Shown piece by piece: positions 38,610-50,507 of a stretch of DNA of 64,000 bases (position 1 is its first letter; every line of letters starts with the position of its first letter). The notes beneath the pieces were generated by a model. The model did not search any database, was not told the origin of the DNA, and saw only the letters and a list, made by a program, of their open reading frames with translations. Made by a program: the position numbers and the translations under genes. Origin of the DNA: Gaeumannomyces sp. JS-464 (lineage: Eukaryota > Ascomycota > Sordariomycetes > Magnaporthales > Magnaporthaceae); NCBI GenBank assembly GCA_002197995.1, contig NGZR01000002.1:5828001-5892000 (forward strand). The letters are read 5' to 3'.

Positions 38610-40245
38610 CTCGGGTCTTTCTCCTCGGGATCTTGCTGTTCATCAAGCAGCCAGGTTGCCTAGAACCGCCAGTTTCACGGGAGGCAGCTGGGTACCACTA
38701 GGTAGCTGGCAAGCCGACAATTGGACACATCGAATTGCCAAGCGGCAACAAGTCGATAAACCACAGTGCTAGGCTCCAGCGCCAGGCGAGCGAGCGAGCG
38801 CGTCAGACGCGTTCTGCCAGGCTGCCATCAATCAGCGGATTGGATAAAGTGGGACTGCGGCAGGCAGGAATTGACCCCTTTCAGAGCACCGTGGGGAAAT
38901 GTGGCCATAGCTCCCATCTTTCGAGACCTGCTGCGAAACGGGCACCAGCACTTGGAGCTCAGCCAGTGCCAGACCATTCCGCAAAAAGTCGCCCAGCTTG
39001 CGCAGGCAGCGCGACAATGCGGGACGACCGAGTGTCGGGGCACGTCGACCAAGAAAAAACGCGGACCATCTCATACAAAATCTACAGTGGGCCATGGTCC
39101 GTGTTATTTTTGGTCGACGGCGGGGTTCCCAACCAAGAGCACGTGCAAAGCATGACATGAGCAAAAGTAGATCAACAAAAGAAACAACAGACATGCTGCC
39201 ACCAACAGCCTAGCGGCAGTCAACATGACGTAACAACGACGGCTGCTACCATCATCAATGCAACGAGATAGGTGAGCTAGAATGGAGAGAGAACCAAACA
39301 TTAGAGAGAAAAGGAAAGTTTGGTGTGAGAGTCCAGGCTGTCTGGGTGGGGACATTCTTCTGGACTTAGTGGGCCCTGTAGCTCCAGAGGACGGCCACGC
39401 GTGCTGGTAGCTGCGCCTAGGAGCTGCTGGTGTTTTTCCAAACAAGCTCTTGACGTCATAGAGCTGCGGTTGTGACGATTTCATTTCCATCGGCAGGACG
39501 ACATATCACGACAACATTCACACGCAAACAAAGCAGTCGTCACCCTGTACCACCCGCCGGCCAGCGTGCCCAAAATACAGCAAGGCAGCCCGGGTAACTC
39601 GGCCCCAGCTCAATTAGGTACGACTTTCTTAGACAGCGAGGAACGGAGGCGTCTAGTCCAAGCCCAGCCAATGCAATTGCAGTCAATGGCCACTAGGACA
39701 GGTTAGCTGACGCACTGATCTAGCTCCGGTTACGACATCTTGACTGGGTCGACATCTGCATCAACCGACAGGAATTCAGTAAGTGGCGCGAGCTTCGATT
39801 TGCAGCTCCAGAGAATCACCCCCCTGCGAACGGTAGCGCCATCGCCCTTTTGGCTGCGACAGTCCGCTCGCTCTCTTTGTTTTTGTTTCGGGCCGCAGGT
39901 GCATAGACTGGTGCTCTCCTCGTTCGACGGATGACGTCCTCCACTTGTCCCTGGCACCTGGCACGACCTCTGCCAGGTCAGACTAAAAACCTTGCCCCCC
40001 TCCCATTTAACCTTCGAGCCTCGATCCATCCACTTCCGCACACGCGCACCATCCCTCGTATCTTCATCTACATCGATAGAACTTAATTCCCAGTAATATT
40101 TCCTCTAACATATTCCCAGGGTGTCTCAGCCACCCACCATCCTACAAAAGAAAAGGAAGGGTAAAAAAAGACACAACCCGTGGGCGCGTGTTGACCCCAA
40201 ACTCTTCCTCCTCCCGCTGAACGCCAACAGCCAGCGCCCGGCAGC
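38610..40245. other. Divergent region LIG4 / HAM1-like gene
   Basis: About 1.6 kb. A 128-codon open frame on the minus strand (39104-39490) has one hydrophobic stretch near its end but no family resemblance and no splice support, so it is not called. Otherwise only promoter and leader sequence. A CT-rich leader precedes the start at 40246. Confidence 0.5.
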
Positions 40246-43207
40246 ATGGCGACCGCCACGTCTGTCAACAAGCCCGTCGACGTGGAGCAGAAAGACGCCG
40301 ATGTGGCCCGTAAGCTCCAGGTTTACGGCATCATCTCGGCCTTCCAGCACGGAAAATACCCTTCGGTACGTGCGCAACCCCACCTTCGTTCGTGTTTGGG
40401 CAACAACGACGGTTTCGGAGTTGCTATTGCCCTGCGCTGAGATTCTAACCGTGCCCCGTATCCCGTGAGCAGAACGATCAGATAGATGTTGCTCTCAACA
40501 GCTTCCTGGCCTCCAAGGCCTTGGCGAGTCCCTCTGAGAAGCTGTCGCCAGAAGGCAGAGCCCTTGTGGCCGACTTCAGGGACGTCGTGCGCAAGGCTCA
40601 GCACTTGATCCTGTCCAAGAACGCGGGAAACCTCCTGCAGGATTTTGGCTGGCAGACATCACACTTCGACCCCAAGTCTATCCAGGCCCCTGGCGCTCCT
40701 ATTGATAAGGAGACTGCCAAAGCCCATGGAGACCGTGCCGCCGAAGGTCTCCGGACTCTAGGCAGGCTGATCATAACCAACGGCCAGTTCCGTAAACTAC
40801 GTAAGTCGACTCATGCCGCAGCTGGGCTTCCTTTCTCGCCCGCGTCGTCTACTCTTCGGTTTGCGAAATAAAGACTGACCCCCTTCTATCTAGTGAAGGA
40901 TGCGACCATCATCTTCAGGGATATGGCCGGTGACGCGGCCACCAAAGCCGCCGCGAGTGTCCGTCCCTCAGAGGCGGATCTTGCCCAAGTTGATCGCCCA
41001 GCCGATGACAACACCTGGCACGACGCTCCGGATTTCTCCAAGGGTAACCTCAAGAAGCAGGTGCAGGGAGTATACAGCAAGGCTCGGCCAACAACAAGAA
41101 CACCAATAATGAGGCGGGCGCGGCTTTGACCAATGGCTCACAGGCCGGACAGGTTCGTTCACCTCGATCCAGGCTATCAGGCCTCTAGATTCTCTTACCC
41201 TCGCAAACACAGACTGATTTTCATATCTAGGAGCCCACGGATGCCATCGCGTCGTCTGCTGGCGCCTCATCCTCGGTGCCAATAGATCAGGCCCGAGCAG
41301 AGGAGCTGACTGCCGAGGGTAAAGAGGCAGCTAGGGCCAAGACTCAGGAGTACCGGGCACGTACCAAGCGCTACTTGGAGCAGAAGATGCCCCAGGACAG
41401 GCGTGAGCAGGCCATCTGGCGCTTGAAGGTAAGTGCGATATGACATCTATACGGATTGCTAGCCATCTCTCAAACGGACCGGGACCGCAATTGCACGAAG
41501 ATACTGACAACGCGCCTAGAAAATGATCATCGAGTGCCAGCAGCACCCCGACTACCAGCACGCCATGCAGACGCTTCTCGATTTGGCTGAGCAATATAGC
41601 CGTCACGCCAGGGTGCTTGGTCAAGAAGGCTCTGGCACGGCCAAGGAGGCCAGATCGTCCAGCCTTGGCCAAGCCGAAGCTGATCTCAAAGTTCTGATCG
41701 AGCGGTTTGCCAATGGCACATCCACAGACGACCTTTGGGCCGCCATTGGCCAAATCTACCGTGATGCCGACCGTGATCCTGAGCTGCGCGACTGGTTCAG
41801 AGACACCAATGCGTATGTCCGAAGGTGTCTGAAGGAGCAGGGCTACATCTTGGATGATTCGTCGACCGAAGAGTGGAACCACCTCTACGACCATGGCAAT
41901 TATCTCCTGCGGGAGAAATACAAGGCGCACACAGACCGAATCGTCGACGAGATCAAGTTCCTGATCGACCAGTTTGACCAAGACCCTAAGAACAAGGCCT
42001 TCGGCGAGGCTGTCAAGAAGCTCTTCAATGACCTGGGCAATGACGAGAACGGCAAGCCCAAGTTCAAGAAGCACCTCGTAAAGGATCTGACCGACGTCAT
42101 CATCCCTGCTATTTTCGAGAACATAGCGTACGTTCCGGTCCCTCGCATCGAGTTCTCGGATCACCAGGTGGATGCAGTAATCGAAAACCTCGTCCTCGAG
42201 AGCGACAACTTCACGCCCAATCTGCTTGACGTGCACAGCGAGAACTTTATGCGCTGGGGGCGCAAGAAGATCACCTCGAAGAGCAAGCACTCTGCTGAGG
42301 TCCATGTCTCAGGCATCCAGATGGATCTCCGTGATGTCAGCTACTACGTCAAGCGGAAGCAGGGCTTCCCGTCTCTCACAGACACGGGCCGTGCCGACAT
42401 CTTCATGGGCGGAGATGGTTTCTCGTTCAAGCTCAAGATCTCAACGCCAGATGAGAAGGACGTGCAGAAGTTCTTCAGGGTCGACAAGGTTGACGTGGAT
42501 GTTAAGAACCTCAAGATCAAGCTCCACGAGTCGAAGCACAAACTTCTATTTAGCATCGCGCAGCCACTGCTGCTCAAGGTGATGCGGCCGGCGCTCAAGA
42601 AGACTCTGGGCAAGGCGATTCGGGATAACTTCAACGAGCTCGACCAGCTCCTCTTCAAGCTCAAACAGGAGGCCGACCGAGGGTTGGAGCAGACCCAGGC
42701 CGATCCGGAAAACATTCCCAACATATACAGCCGGTACGCTTCGGCTGTCCAGCGCCAAGTCCTCGACGGGAAGAAGAAGGCGGAGAAGGTGGCGGCCGAC
42801 AAGAAGGTCAACTACGCCGTGACCCAAAACGACAGCATGTTCCCCGACGTCAAGCTGCCAGGCGGCATCAGCTCCAAGGCCACCGAGTACCGCGAGCTCG
42901 CGCTCAAGGGAGACCGATGGAGAGCCCCGTCTTCTCAATCGGAAAGGCTTCCAAGAGCAGCGACCTGCCGCCGCCGCCCCAGGTTGTTCGAAAGCCGCAC
43001 CCAGTCGCCAGCGGTGCCACGTCCCAGAACAGCCTTGGGGTCAGCAATCGCTGGCGCAGCCCGGAATTCAGGCCATGTAGCAAGCATGCTGGTCAGGGTC
43101 CGAAGGTCTTCCTCATTTGTTTGCGTCCGATCTGTCTTGATTCTACTCGAGTCTCGTTCGTGGCTTTCGTTTCGTTTGATTTCGTTTTCCTAAGACTCGC
43201 CTGTTGA
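40246..43207 (+). CDS. HAM1-like / BPI-fold fungal protein (DUF4449 family), two frame breaks
   Basis: Large conserved fungal protein of unclear function, often annotated as bactericidal/permeability-increasing-like. Exons 40246..40365, 40473..40800, 40894..41152, 41231..41428 and 41520 onward; about 860 residues. Sequence seen: an N-terminal helical region (IDVALNSFLASKAL, LGRLIITNGQFRKLLKDATII), LEQKMPQDRREQAIWRLKKMIIECQQHPDY across the fourth junction, IFENIAYVPVPRIEFSD, VSGIQMDLRDVSYYVKRKQG, KVDVDVKNLKIKLHESKHKL, and LPGGISSKATEYRELALKGDRW. Frame changes occur near 41090 and 42920 (one G missing before ESPVFSIGKASKSSDLP). The last codons are uncertain: the open frame ends at 43207, but the tail after about 43050 does not look conserved. 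The central domain has the alternating pattern of a lipid-binding BPI/SMP-type fold (inference). Family membership is confident, role is unknown. Confidence 0.82.
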
Positions 43208-44195
43208 GTTTCCTATGTCTCGCTTCAGTGAGAACTTCTACTATCCTTCCCTGCTGCTTTTCTCTCGGGCAACATTGGCAACACAGAACCCCTCACTTCA
43301 TAGCACAATACCTGTGATTGTCTTCCCCCTCGCGTGTAGGTTGATACCTCGGACTAATAATAATGACGAAAAATCCCACTAATTCTCGACAGTAAAACAT
43401 GAACGCCCAAGTCATCTGTTTCAGTGCAACGGATGCTGGAGAAAGACATCTAGTAGGAATTTCAAGTGACCTGTCACTGTCAGTCAGAGACGTGCCTGCC
43501 ATTGTTGTAAACCACTGTCTCTAATGTACAATGATTTTCCGAGGATATGTGCGAACATGTTAGATTTTAAGGACGAATTGTACTCATGCTCGTTATGTTG
43601 ACGCGCGAAGTAGGCATATACTAACACGATCCAGGCTCATCCACGACCGAAAAAAAAAATATTGGCACTCATGTCTCACCCTGCCCACACCACCACGAAG
43701 CAGAAGAAAGGCACAGATAAGATACAGTGGCAGGGGAGAAAAAAAAAAAACAGAGTGGGAATCAGAAATAGAGGAAGAGATAGGAAAGAGACAGAAGAGA
43801 AAAAGATACTGAACAGGAAACGAATTGAAGTAACGGGTGCCATCTTTTTCGTCGCGAACGAGCCAGGGACAGGCAGGTACGCAGCCTGCCCCCACCTTAC
43901 CATGCATACCTACCTATCTAGGTACGTAGGTACCTATTATGGATCCATGTTATGCCCCACTTATCCATAGCTATCGATATCGATGTGAGCAGCGATTTTT
44001 TTTTTTTTTCTAGCTTCGCATATCGTCCACCTGTATATGCCTATCTCCTATTTCGCAGGTTGGCTGTTCGTGCTTGTTTCTCGCTGGTGACGACCGGAGC
44101 CCGTCTTTCCTAAACTCCTCGGCATCAACAGTCTTCTCGCCCAGCTAGGTGAAGCAATAATCGTATCGGGCTGCGAGGAACATTGAGCAATCACG
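43208..44195. other. Intergenic region HAM1-like / MAK11-like
   Basis: About 990 bp, AT-richer, with A and T runs (43650, 43739-43750, 43997-44009) and the palindromic block CCTACCTATCTAGGTACG at 43910-43927. No coding signal. Confidence 0.55.
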
Positions 44196-45673
44196 ATGGC
44201 CAAGCGAAAGCGGGATGTGGCGCCCCCCCGAAACGACGAGCCTTTGCAGCAGGCAAGAAAACGTGCCAAAGCTCCAGCCGTGGTCCCATCTCCAGCCCCC
44301 GCTGCTGCCCAGGTGGTGGTTCAGATTGTCGCCGGCTCCTACGACCGAGTGCTCCACGGGTTTACGGCCAGCATATCAAACACGGAAGACACATCCTCGG
44401 TCGAGTTCGCAGATACGTTTCTCTTCGATGCGCATACCTCGGCCATAAAGTGCCTGGCTGTCTCGCCGCCGTCGGCGCCGGCGCCCGGGCAGAGTCAGAG
44501 CGTGATGCTGGCGACGGGCGGGACGGACGAGAGGATCAACGTCTACACCATATCTGCGCATCCCCCACGGCGCGATGCCCAGCAGCAGCTGATCTCGTCG
44601 CTCGCCCCGAGGCCAGTGCTCGAGAACTCGAAGAACCGGGAGTTGGGCACGTTACTGCACCACTCGTCCACCATCACGAAACTAAGCTTCCCTACACGTT
44701 CCAAGCTCATGTCCGCGTCCGAAGACTCGACCATTGCTGTCACCAGGACGCGAGACTGGTCCCTCCTCTCGGCCATAAAAGCGCCCATCCCAAAGGCTTG
44801 GGGGCGGCCCGGCGACACGGCGCCCATGGGCGGTGTGCCCTCAGGCGTCAACGACTTTGCCGTCCACCCCAGCATGAAGTTGATGATCAGCGTTAGCAAG
44901 GGCGAGCGGTGCATGCGCCTGTGGAACCTGGTCACCGGCAAGAAGGCGGGCGTGCTCAGCTTCGATAAGGACCTCCTACATCAGATGGGCGAGGGCAAAC
45001 TCTCGATGGGTGAGGGGAGGAGTGTGGTGTGGGGTCGGCCGATGGCGACGACGAATTCGCCGTCGCGTTCGACCGGGAGGTCCTGGTCTACGGCATGGGC
45101 GGCACGCCCCGGTGCAGGGCTGTCGGCAACACTAGGACCAAGGTGCACCGGATTCGTTATGTGCAGGTGGGCGAGGACGACGCAAGCTACCTGGCCGTGT
45201 CGACCGAGGATGGTCGCATCTGCCTGTACTCTACCAGGGGCGAGGATCTACAACAACCCAAGGCCGGAGAGGGTGCGGGGAAGAAGGACGAGCGGGTGCC
45301 GACTGCCATGCTGGTTGGAGTGCTTGGAGGCAGCGGGCGCGGCATGACCAGCAGGATCAAGGACTTTGTGGTCCTGTCGGGGGCTGCAGCGGCCGGAGCA
45401 AAGGCTAGGCCCTGCATTGTTGTCTCGGGCAGCAGCGATGGCAAGCTAGGCATATGGAGGTTAACAGGAGAGGAGCTGGCCACGGCTCACGGATCTGGAG
45501 GCGGAAAGCAGCTGGGAAAGCTGGTGGGGAGCTACGAGACACAGAACCGCATCACGTGCATCACGGCATTCGAGATGATACCCAGGCCGGAGGGGGCGGA
45601 TGATGAGAGCGGCGAAGAAGTGGAAGACGATGCAACGGACGAGGACGAAGACAATGACGACAAGGACGGATAG
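44196..45673 (+). CDS. MAK11: MAK11 / PAK1IP1-like WD40 protein of 60S ribosome assembly, one frame break
   Basis: Nucleolar WD-repeat factor for early 60S subunit assembly (RSA4-partner type, established for yeast Mak11). Single exon, about 490 residues. Basic N-terminus MAKRKRD with a likely nuclear signal, then WD repeats: VVQIVAGSYDRVLHGF, FDAHTSAIKCLAVSP...LATGGTDERINVY, HHSSTITKLSFPTRSKLMSASEDSTIAV, GVNDFAVHPSMKLMISVSKGERCMRLWNLVTGKKA, and CIVVSGSSDGKLGIWRL. The tail is very acidic (ESGEEVEDDATDEDEDND). Near 45028 a G appears to be lost from a G run (VVWG, then SADGDDEFAVAFDREVLVYG one frame over); both flanking parts fit the family. The WD40 family is certain and the MAK11 assignment is based on the SVSKGERCMRLWNLVTGKKAG block. 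Confidence 0.85.
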
Positions 45674-47301
45674 ACAAGTGGCGGCGGATAGTAAATAAAC
45701 ACCCTCAACAAGGGTGGCGATATCCCACACCCTGTATCGCCGTCATGTTCCTGGGGCCGCACAGAGCTAGGCGGCGGAAAGAGTAATGTATGTATCTCAG
45801 CATCATGTTTATGGAAGATGTTACCTGCCTAGGCACCAAGGTTAGGATCTAGACTACACAGTAGATGGATGCACAAGGGATATATCTCGTATATGCGTCA
45901 TGCTTCTCAACATAGCCAAAGCTTTTGTCGCCTGAGATATGAGCTATGTTGCTCGGACATATTACTCAAGGCTACACTGTCGAGGCTGTTGCCGGGGAAT
46001 GGATCGCTCCGTGGCTAGCGACTCATGCACCCGCGTTAGACCCGCGCCAAGGTGTTTACTGCTTGTCGTATGCTGGCATATGAAGCCCGACGGGAGGCTG
46101 TCAGTCAAAAGGAAAGGCGTCAGGTAGCCAGCAAATCAGAGCACGCCCCAACAAAAATAGCGCCGATTTTTTTTTCTCCCTGACTTTTTTCTTTGTTGCC
46201 AAGCGAAGCATGTGAAGGTGAGCTGCACCCGGCTGCTGCACCCTCGAGCTGTACCCTCGAGTGCCTTGGTCTCGCATCTGCATATCCGTACCGGGACTAG
46301 CGTGGTCTAGGCGATATGCACTGCAGGGGTGCAAGGAGAGCGAGACCAGCCCATCCATGCATCTAACAACCGCACCCCGCACAACATCCCATCCTGGTAT
46401 GCGCCCTTGCCCCTCCAGACACGCAAGCGCCTTGTGCTGGTACTTTTTTTTTTTTTCCTTTTTGGTTTATTTGTTTAGTTCCTTTTTTTTTTTTTCTTTT
46501 TTTTCTTTTGGGTTTTCTCGCCTGGCTGGAGCCAACTCTCAATGTTCCTCCGTAAACGCCAGCCCCAACTTTCAGCAGCACGGGGACTCGAGCAATTGGG
46601 AAAGGGGGAAGAAAAAGTTAAAATGACAAGAACTTCAGCCACACTGAGGGCAACATCAGCCCTGAAGACAGTGACGCTAAACAGCCGCCACGCCTAACTG
46701 GGGGTGGGCCAGTGCCGAGCCTCCCTTCCCCCCTGCCCTAGAACCAGCGGCCCGGCAGTCGCTGGCCTGCCTTTGATCTCCTCACCAAGCAATCTTTGCG
46801 AGGAAGACCTGGAATCGACATACCAGCCTAGGTGCCACTTGAAACGAGACAGCAGAGAAAGAGAAACTGCGGTCTAAATACGAGGTTACAACGAGGCAGG
46901 GATAGAAACAGAGGTGTGTGCGTGCGCGAGAGAGCGAGAAGGGACCAAGAAAAAAAAAGAAGAAAAAAAAAGAAAAAAAAGGGACGACGGGCGCAACGAA
47001 CCCACCTGCTACAACCCTCCTCGCCTGGGTCCTTCCCGAGCTATTGTCAGGGTCAAGTAGGCCTTGTGCTACAACATCCAAGTTAGTCGAGGGCAACCCA
47101 TCCGGCACCCGCTGCCCTTGCCTTTATCATTCCCTGTCTCTACCGTCCTGGAACAATTCTCGTCCTCACAATATTGCAGGCAGGAAAGGAACTAAGAGAA
47201 AAAGGAAGAAGAACAAAAAAAAAAAAAACGGGTCTAAGCAGCAGGCTGAGCCGTGTCCTCTCCTCGATATCGCTTCTCAACACTCCCGACAGCTCCCCTC
47301 G
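45674..47301. other. Intergenic region MAK11-like / INSIG
   Basis: About 1.6 kb. Contains a T-rich stretch at 46443-46506, purine-rich A/G stretches at 46915-46981 and 47186-47229 just before the INSIG start, and no recognisable gene. The open frame that runs into INSIG from 46918 is low-complexity upstream of 47302. Confidence 0.55.
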
Positions 47302-48704
47302 ATGCCAGCCGACTCGACCCCGCCGGTGATCGTTCGACCCATCCCCCGCCGGCCCTTCAATCTCAGCTTCACCAGCGCGACGCCGCCAGACGAAGATTCG
47401 TCGCCGTCGCCGGGACCACCGCGGCCCGCCGAGGATGGCTCGCTCTCGGCAAGTCGCGCTCGCGACCATGCGCGTCCCCAGTTCCTACAGAGCGGTGGCC
47501 CGTCCAACGCCCCGTCCGAGCCCGGCAGCGCCTCGATATCGCGCGCCCAGTCCATCATAAACCTGACCTCGTCCACCCTGTTCGGCATCTACAGTCCGAC
47601 TACGACGGGCCCTGGCAGGGGCTTCGGCCCCTCATCCACATACAACGACCGCGACGAGCCCGGCACCCCCTGGGGGGCAGGCGCCGAGTCGCCGCGCGAG
47701 CACGACCCCGAGGAACGCGACCGCAACGAGGCTCTCGAGCGGCTCCGGGAGCGCCTCGGCGTGCCGCCCAAGTCCCACACCCGCGGCCCCGCCGCCGCCG
47801 CCACCTACGCTCTGCCCTTGTCGCCGGAGCTGCCGCCCGAGCCGCCGGCCCAGCAACACCCACATCCCGCTCGGGCCTTGTGCTGTCGCTTGCCGCCAAG
47901 GCCGTGCTCCTCTTCGCCCTCGGCGTGGGCTACGGCATGCTCGTGTCCAGGCTGCAGGACGAGCACGGCTCGAGCCTACACCATGAAGGCCGACAGTCCA
48001 GCGGCTCCTTCTTCCCCGCTAAGGGCTCGCACGACTCACGCTATGTGGCCTTTTGGGGCTTCTCCGGGGTCCTGCTCGGCTCGCTCCTCCCGTGGTTTGA
48101 CCACTTCTGGGACCAAACGTTTGGTTCAGACCGGCTGCCGGCCTCGGGCCACATGCCAGAAGGCGCTGAATCCGACAGCGCCAGGCCCGACACCGACTGG
48201 GCGCTGGTGATCCGCGGGGTGGGCGCGTTTGCCGGGATAGTCTTTGCCATTGTGGGTATCTCGTTTGCTTCATCCCTCATCGTATCCTTACTTTGCTGTC
48301 CCGTTTTGCTAACCCTGCCCGCACATACGCGCGCGGATGCAAAACAACAGCGCAAGCTTCCGTGGGCATCTACCATGCAGGTGTCGCTGACTCTTGCCCT
48401 GGTAAACCCGTTCCTCTGGTACCTGATCGACCGGTCAAAATCGGGCTTCACACTCGCGAGCGCCGTAGGCGTCGTCGGGACGGCCGTGATCGCCGGGGTG
48501 GACCCGGACATGATGCCGACGCCGACAGGGTACAGCTCGGGCCCGTCGTGGGCGGAGCCGCTGGGTAGCCACGCGGCTGTCGAGACAGGCATCTGGATGC
48601 TCAGCGTCCTGTTCTGCAGCTGTGTCTGCTTTGGGAACATTGGGAGGCGGCTGGCTCTGAGCACGTCATCGCCTGCCCGAGGCCGCTGGGGCGGCGTGAA
48701 ATAA
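47302..48704 (+). CDS. INSIG-domain ER membrane protein, one frame break
   Basis: Fungal INSIG homologue; INSIG proteins bind sterol-sensing proteins (HMG-CoA reductase, and SCAP in animals) in the ER membrane. Exons 47302..48251 and 48351..48704, about 433 residues. Start chosen at MPADSTPPVIVRPIPRRPF. N-terminal half is a long Pro/Ser-rich region including SIINLTSSTLFGIYSPTT. At about 47850 the frame shifts by one base, after which six hydrophobic segments follow: LSLAAKAVLLFALGVGYG, YVAFWGFSGVLLGSLLPWFD, and LVIRGVGAFAGIVFAI. The 99-bp intron has TTTGCTAAC as branch site and joins FAI-RKLPWASTMQ. Then come VSLTLALVNPFLWYLIDRS, VGVVGTAVIAGVDPDM, and GIWMLSVLFCSCVCFGNIGRRL. The last two blocks are the strongest INSIG signature. 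No sterol gene is nearby. Confidence 0.85.
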
Positions 48705-49441
48705 CCGCCGGCCTGGTGCGAGCCCTGTGATACACTGCCGCCTTCGCACGGCGCACGCATTGGCCTGGTATCTAGACGGCTACCTTGGATGCATGTTACC
48801 TTCTTTTTGGCCTACGACGCATCTACTACGTATACATATTCTTACCACACCTGTCTGTTTTGCTGCCTACCTTTGCCTGGCCGTGCTGTCCGATTGGCGT
48901 AGATTGTCTAGGTTGCTTGTCCTGACTTCTGACTTGCCCTGATTCTGCCGTTCTCCCGTTCTCGCCTCTTTCACCCTATGAGTGCCCTATGATGCCCACG
49001 TGGTTTTTCTCGTGCTCTATGTAACCTACATGTTTCGCAAAATGCATTAGGCTGTCAATGGTGGTGGTATTTTATTAGAAGAACGTATTTGACAGGAATC
49101 CATCCAGGCTGTTGCCAGGCCTGGGGAAGCTGAGATCCATTAGAGCTGAAAATCGGCTCACGGATGTGGTTCCGTCGAGCTCATCACGTGGAGATAACCG
49201 TGATAGAGCGGAATTGAAGCCTGTCTGCGGGCGACACAGGCTGGACGTCACCTCAGAGGTTGCTCCTCCAAGACTTTTTTTTTTTCTTTTTTTTTTTTTT
49301 TCTTGAGCTGTCTCGTTTACCTCAGCTTGCTTCCAGCATCGATACGGGAAATTAAGGCGATTTCACAACCCGACAAACAGCCAGTCCCCATCTCCCAAGC
49401 CTCCACGCCCCTCCGCCACAGACACCAAGCCAGCCAGCAAG
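48705..49441. other. Intergenic region INSIG / TIM9
   Basis: About 740 bp with a T-rich tract at 49276-49302. Holds the INSIG 3' UTR and TIM9 promoter. No other signal. Confidence 0.55.
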
Positions 49442-49898
49442 ATGGACGGGTGAGCTTGCATGGACACAAATGGTCTATCGTCTTTGGGTAGCTTGCCTGC
49501 TAACCGCCCTATCTCTCCCTCCCAACGCCCAGCCTGACTGCCTCAGAGACCAAGGAGCTGGAGGCTCGCATGCAGAAGAGGCAGGTCAAGGAGTTTGTTG
49601 GCGTAAGTTGGCCAAACCTCCCCGAACAGCGAAAACCCCACCACCACCACCACCACCACCACGAAACACGGACGGCTGACCGGCCGCCGCCGCCCGCTCG
49701 CCCACCATGCAGCTCTTCAGCAACCTCGTCGACCACTGCTTCATGTCGTGCATCGACGACTTCACCTCCAAGGCGCTCTCGTCGCGCGAGACGGGCTGCG
49801 TCGCCCGCTGCGTCCAGAAGGACATGGCCGCCGCCCAGCGCCTCAGCGAGCGCTTCCAGGAGCACAACGCCGCCCAGATGGCAAACCAACAACGATGA
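49442..49898 (+). CDS. TIM9: Mitochondrial intermembrane-space chaperone Tim9
   Basis: Small Tim chaperone that pairs with Tim10 to carry hydrophobic precursors to the inner membrane. Exons 49442..49449 (only 8 coding bases), 49533..49602 and 49713..49898; 87 residues, the normal length. Assembled start is [26 protein letters not shown] followed by [13 protein letters not shown]. The twin Cx3C motif is complete: CFMSC in the first helix and CVARC in the second, which form the two disulfides. C-terminal [14 protein letters not shown] is typical of Tim9 rather than Tim10. The second intron contains a CAC/ACC repeat (49637-49661). The ATG at 49707 lies at the intron 3' end, so the frame that starts there is the spliced last exon preceded by two intron codons, not a separate gene. 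Confidence 0.94.
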
Positions 49899-50507
49899 GC
49901 GACGGAGCCGCCGTGTCTGCTGCTTCTGCTACTGCTGCCACCCGTCCACCTGTATAACATAACCTTGCCCCGATGGCTGAGGAGGAGGAGGAGGAGGGCT
50001 CTGGATGATGAACATTTCCACTCTATGATGACTCCCTCATGCTGATGTTTTTATTTCTCCTGCATTTTTCTTCCCATTTGGTTTTTCTATAGCAAAAAGG
50101 TAGAGAGAACTGAACCCATATTTAATCCGTCACAAGTCGTAGACATGGATCCACACACTGAACCGTGATATGGCCCCTTGGCCTTCCCGTGGTAGAACTC
50201 GCATGACTCATGGATATTAAAAAGCCTTTCGACGGATGACGGACTATGTGCACTTAGGTATACCAAACATCATCCATCTGCCAGCCGGTCCTTCTATCTG
50301 TACCTATCCTTGCTTTTCCCTAAGTGACAAACTCCAACCCGCCATGGAAAGGGGCAACAAAAAAAAAAAAAAAGGGGGGGGGGGGGGGGGGGGGGGGGCT
50401 ATAGGGGGACCCAGTGAGACGACAAAACCAAAGAACACGAGGCGTATGATAAATCCGTTGTTCATGTCGTGTCGAGGCAAAAATTGTCCGGGTTTGGGGT
50501 CGTTACT
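49899..50507. other. Convergent 3' spacer TIM9 / NUP188
   Basis: About 600 bp with a GAG repeat at 49979-49996 and a long A/G homopolymer pair (50359-50398). Open frames through it are low-complexity. No gene called. Confidence 0.6.
50359..50398. repeat. A15-G25 homopolymer tract
   Basis: Fifteen A followed directly by twenty-five G on the + strand, between the convergent TIM9 and NUP188 genes. Such a tract could form quadruplex DNA and is prone to length error. Confidence 0.9.

Noticed and set aside
39104..39490. Minus-strand 128-codon frame with a hydrophobic stretch
   Set aside because: No family resemblance and atypical codon use; the hydrophobic run can come from T-rich spacer sequence.
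49707..49898. Separate small protein starting [11 protein letters not shown]
   Set aside because: It is the last exon of TIM9 preceded by two intron codons (ATG CAG at the acceptor site).
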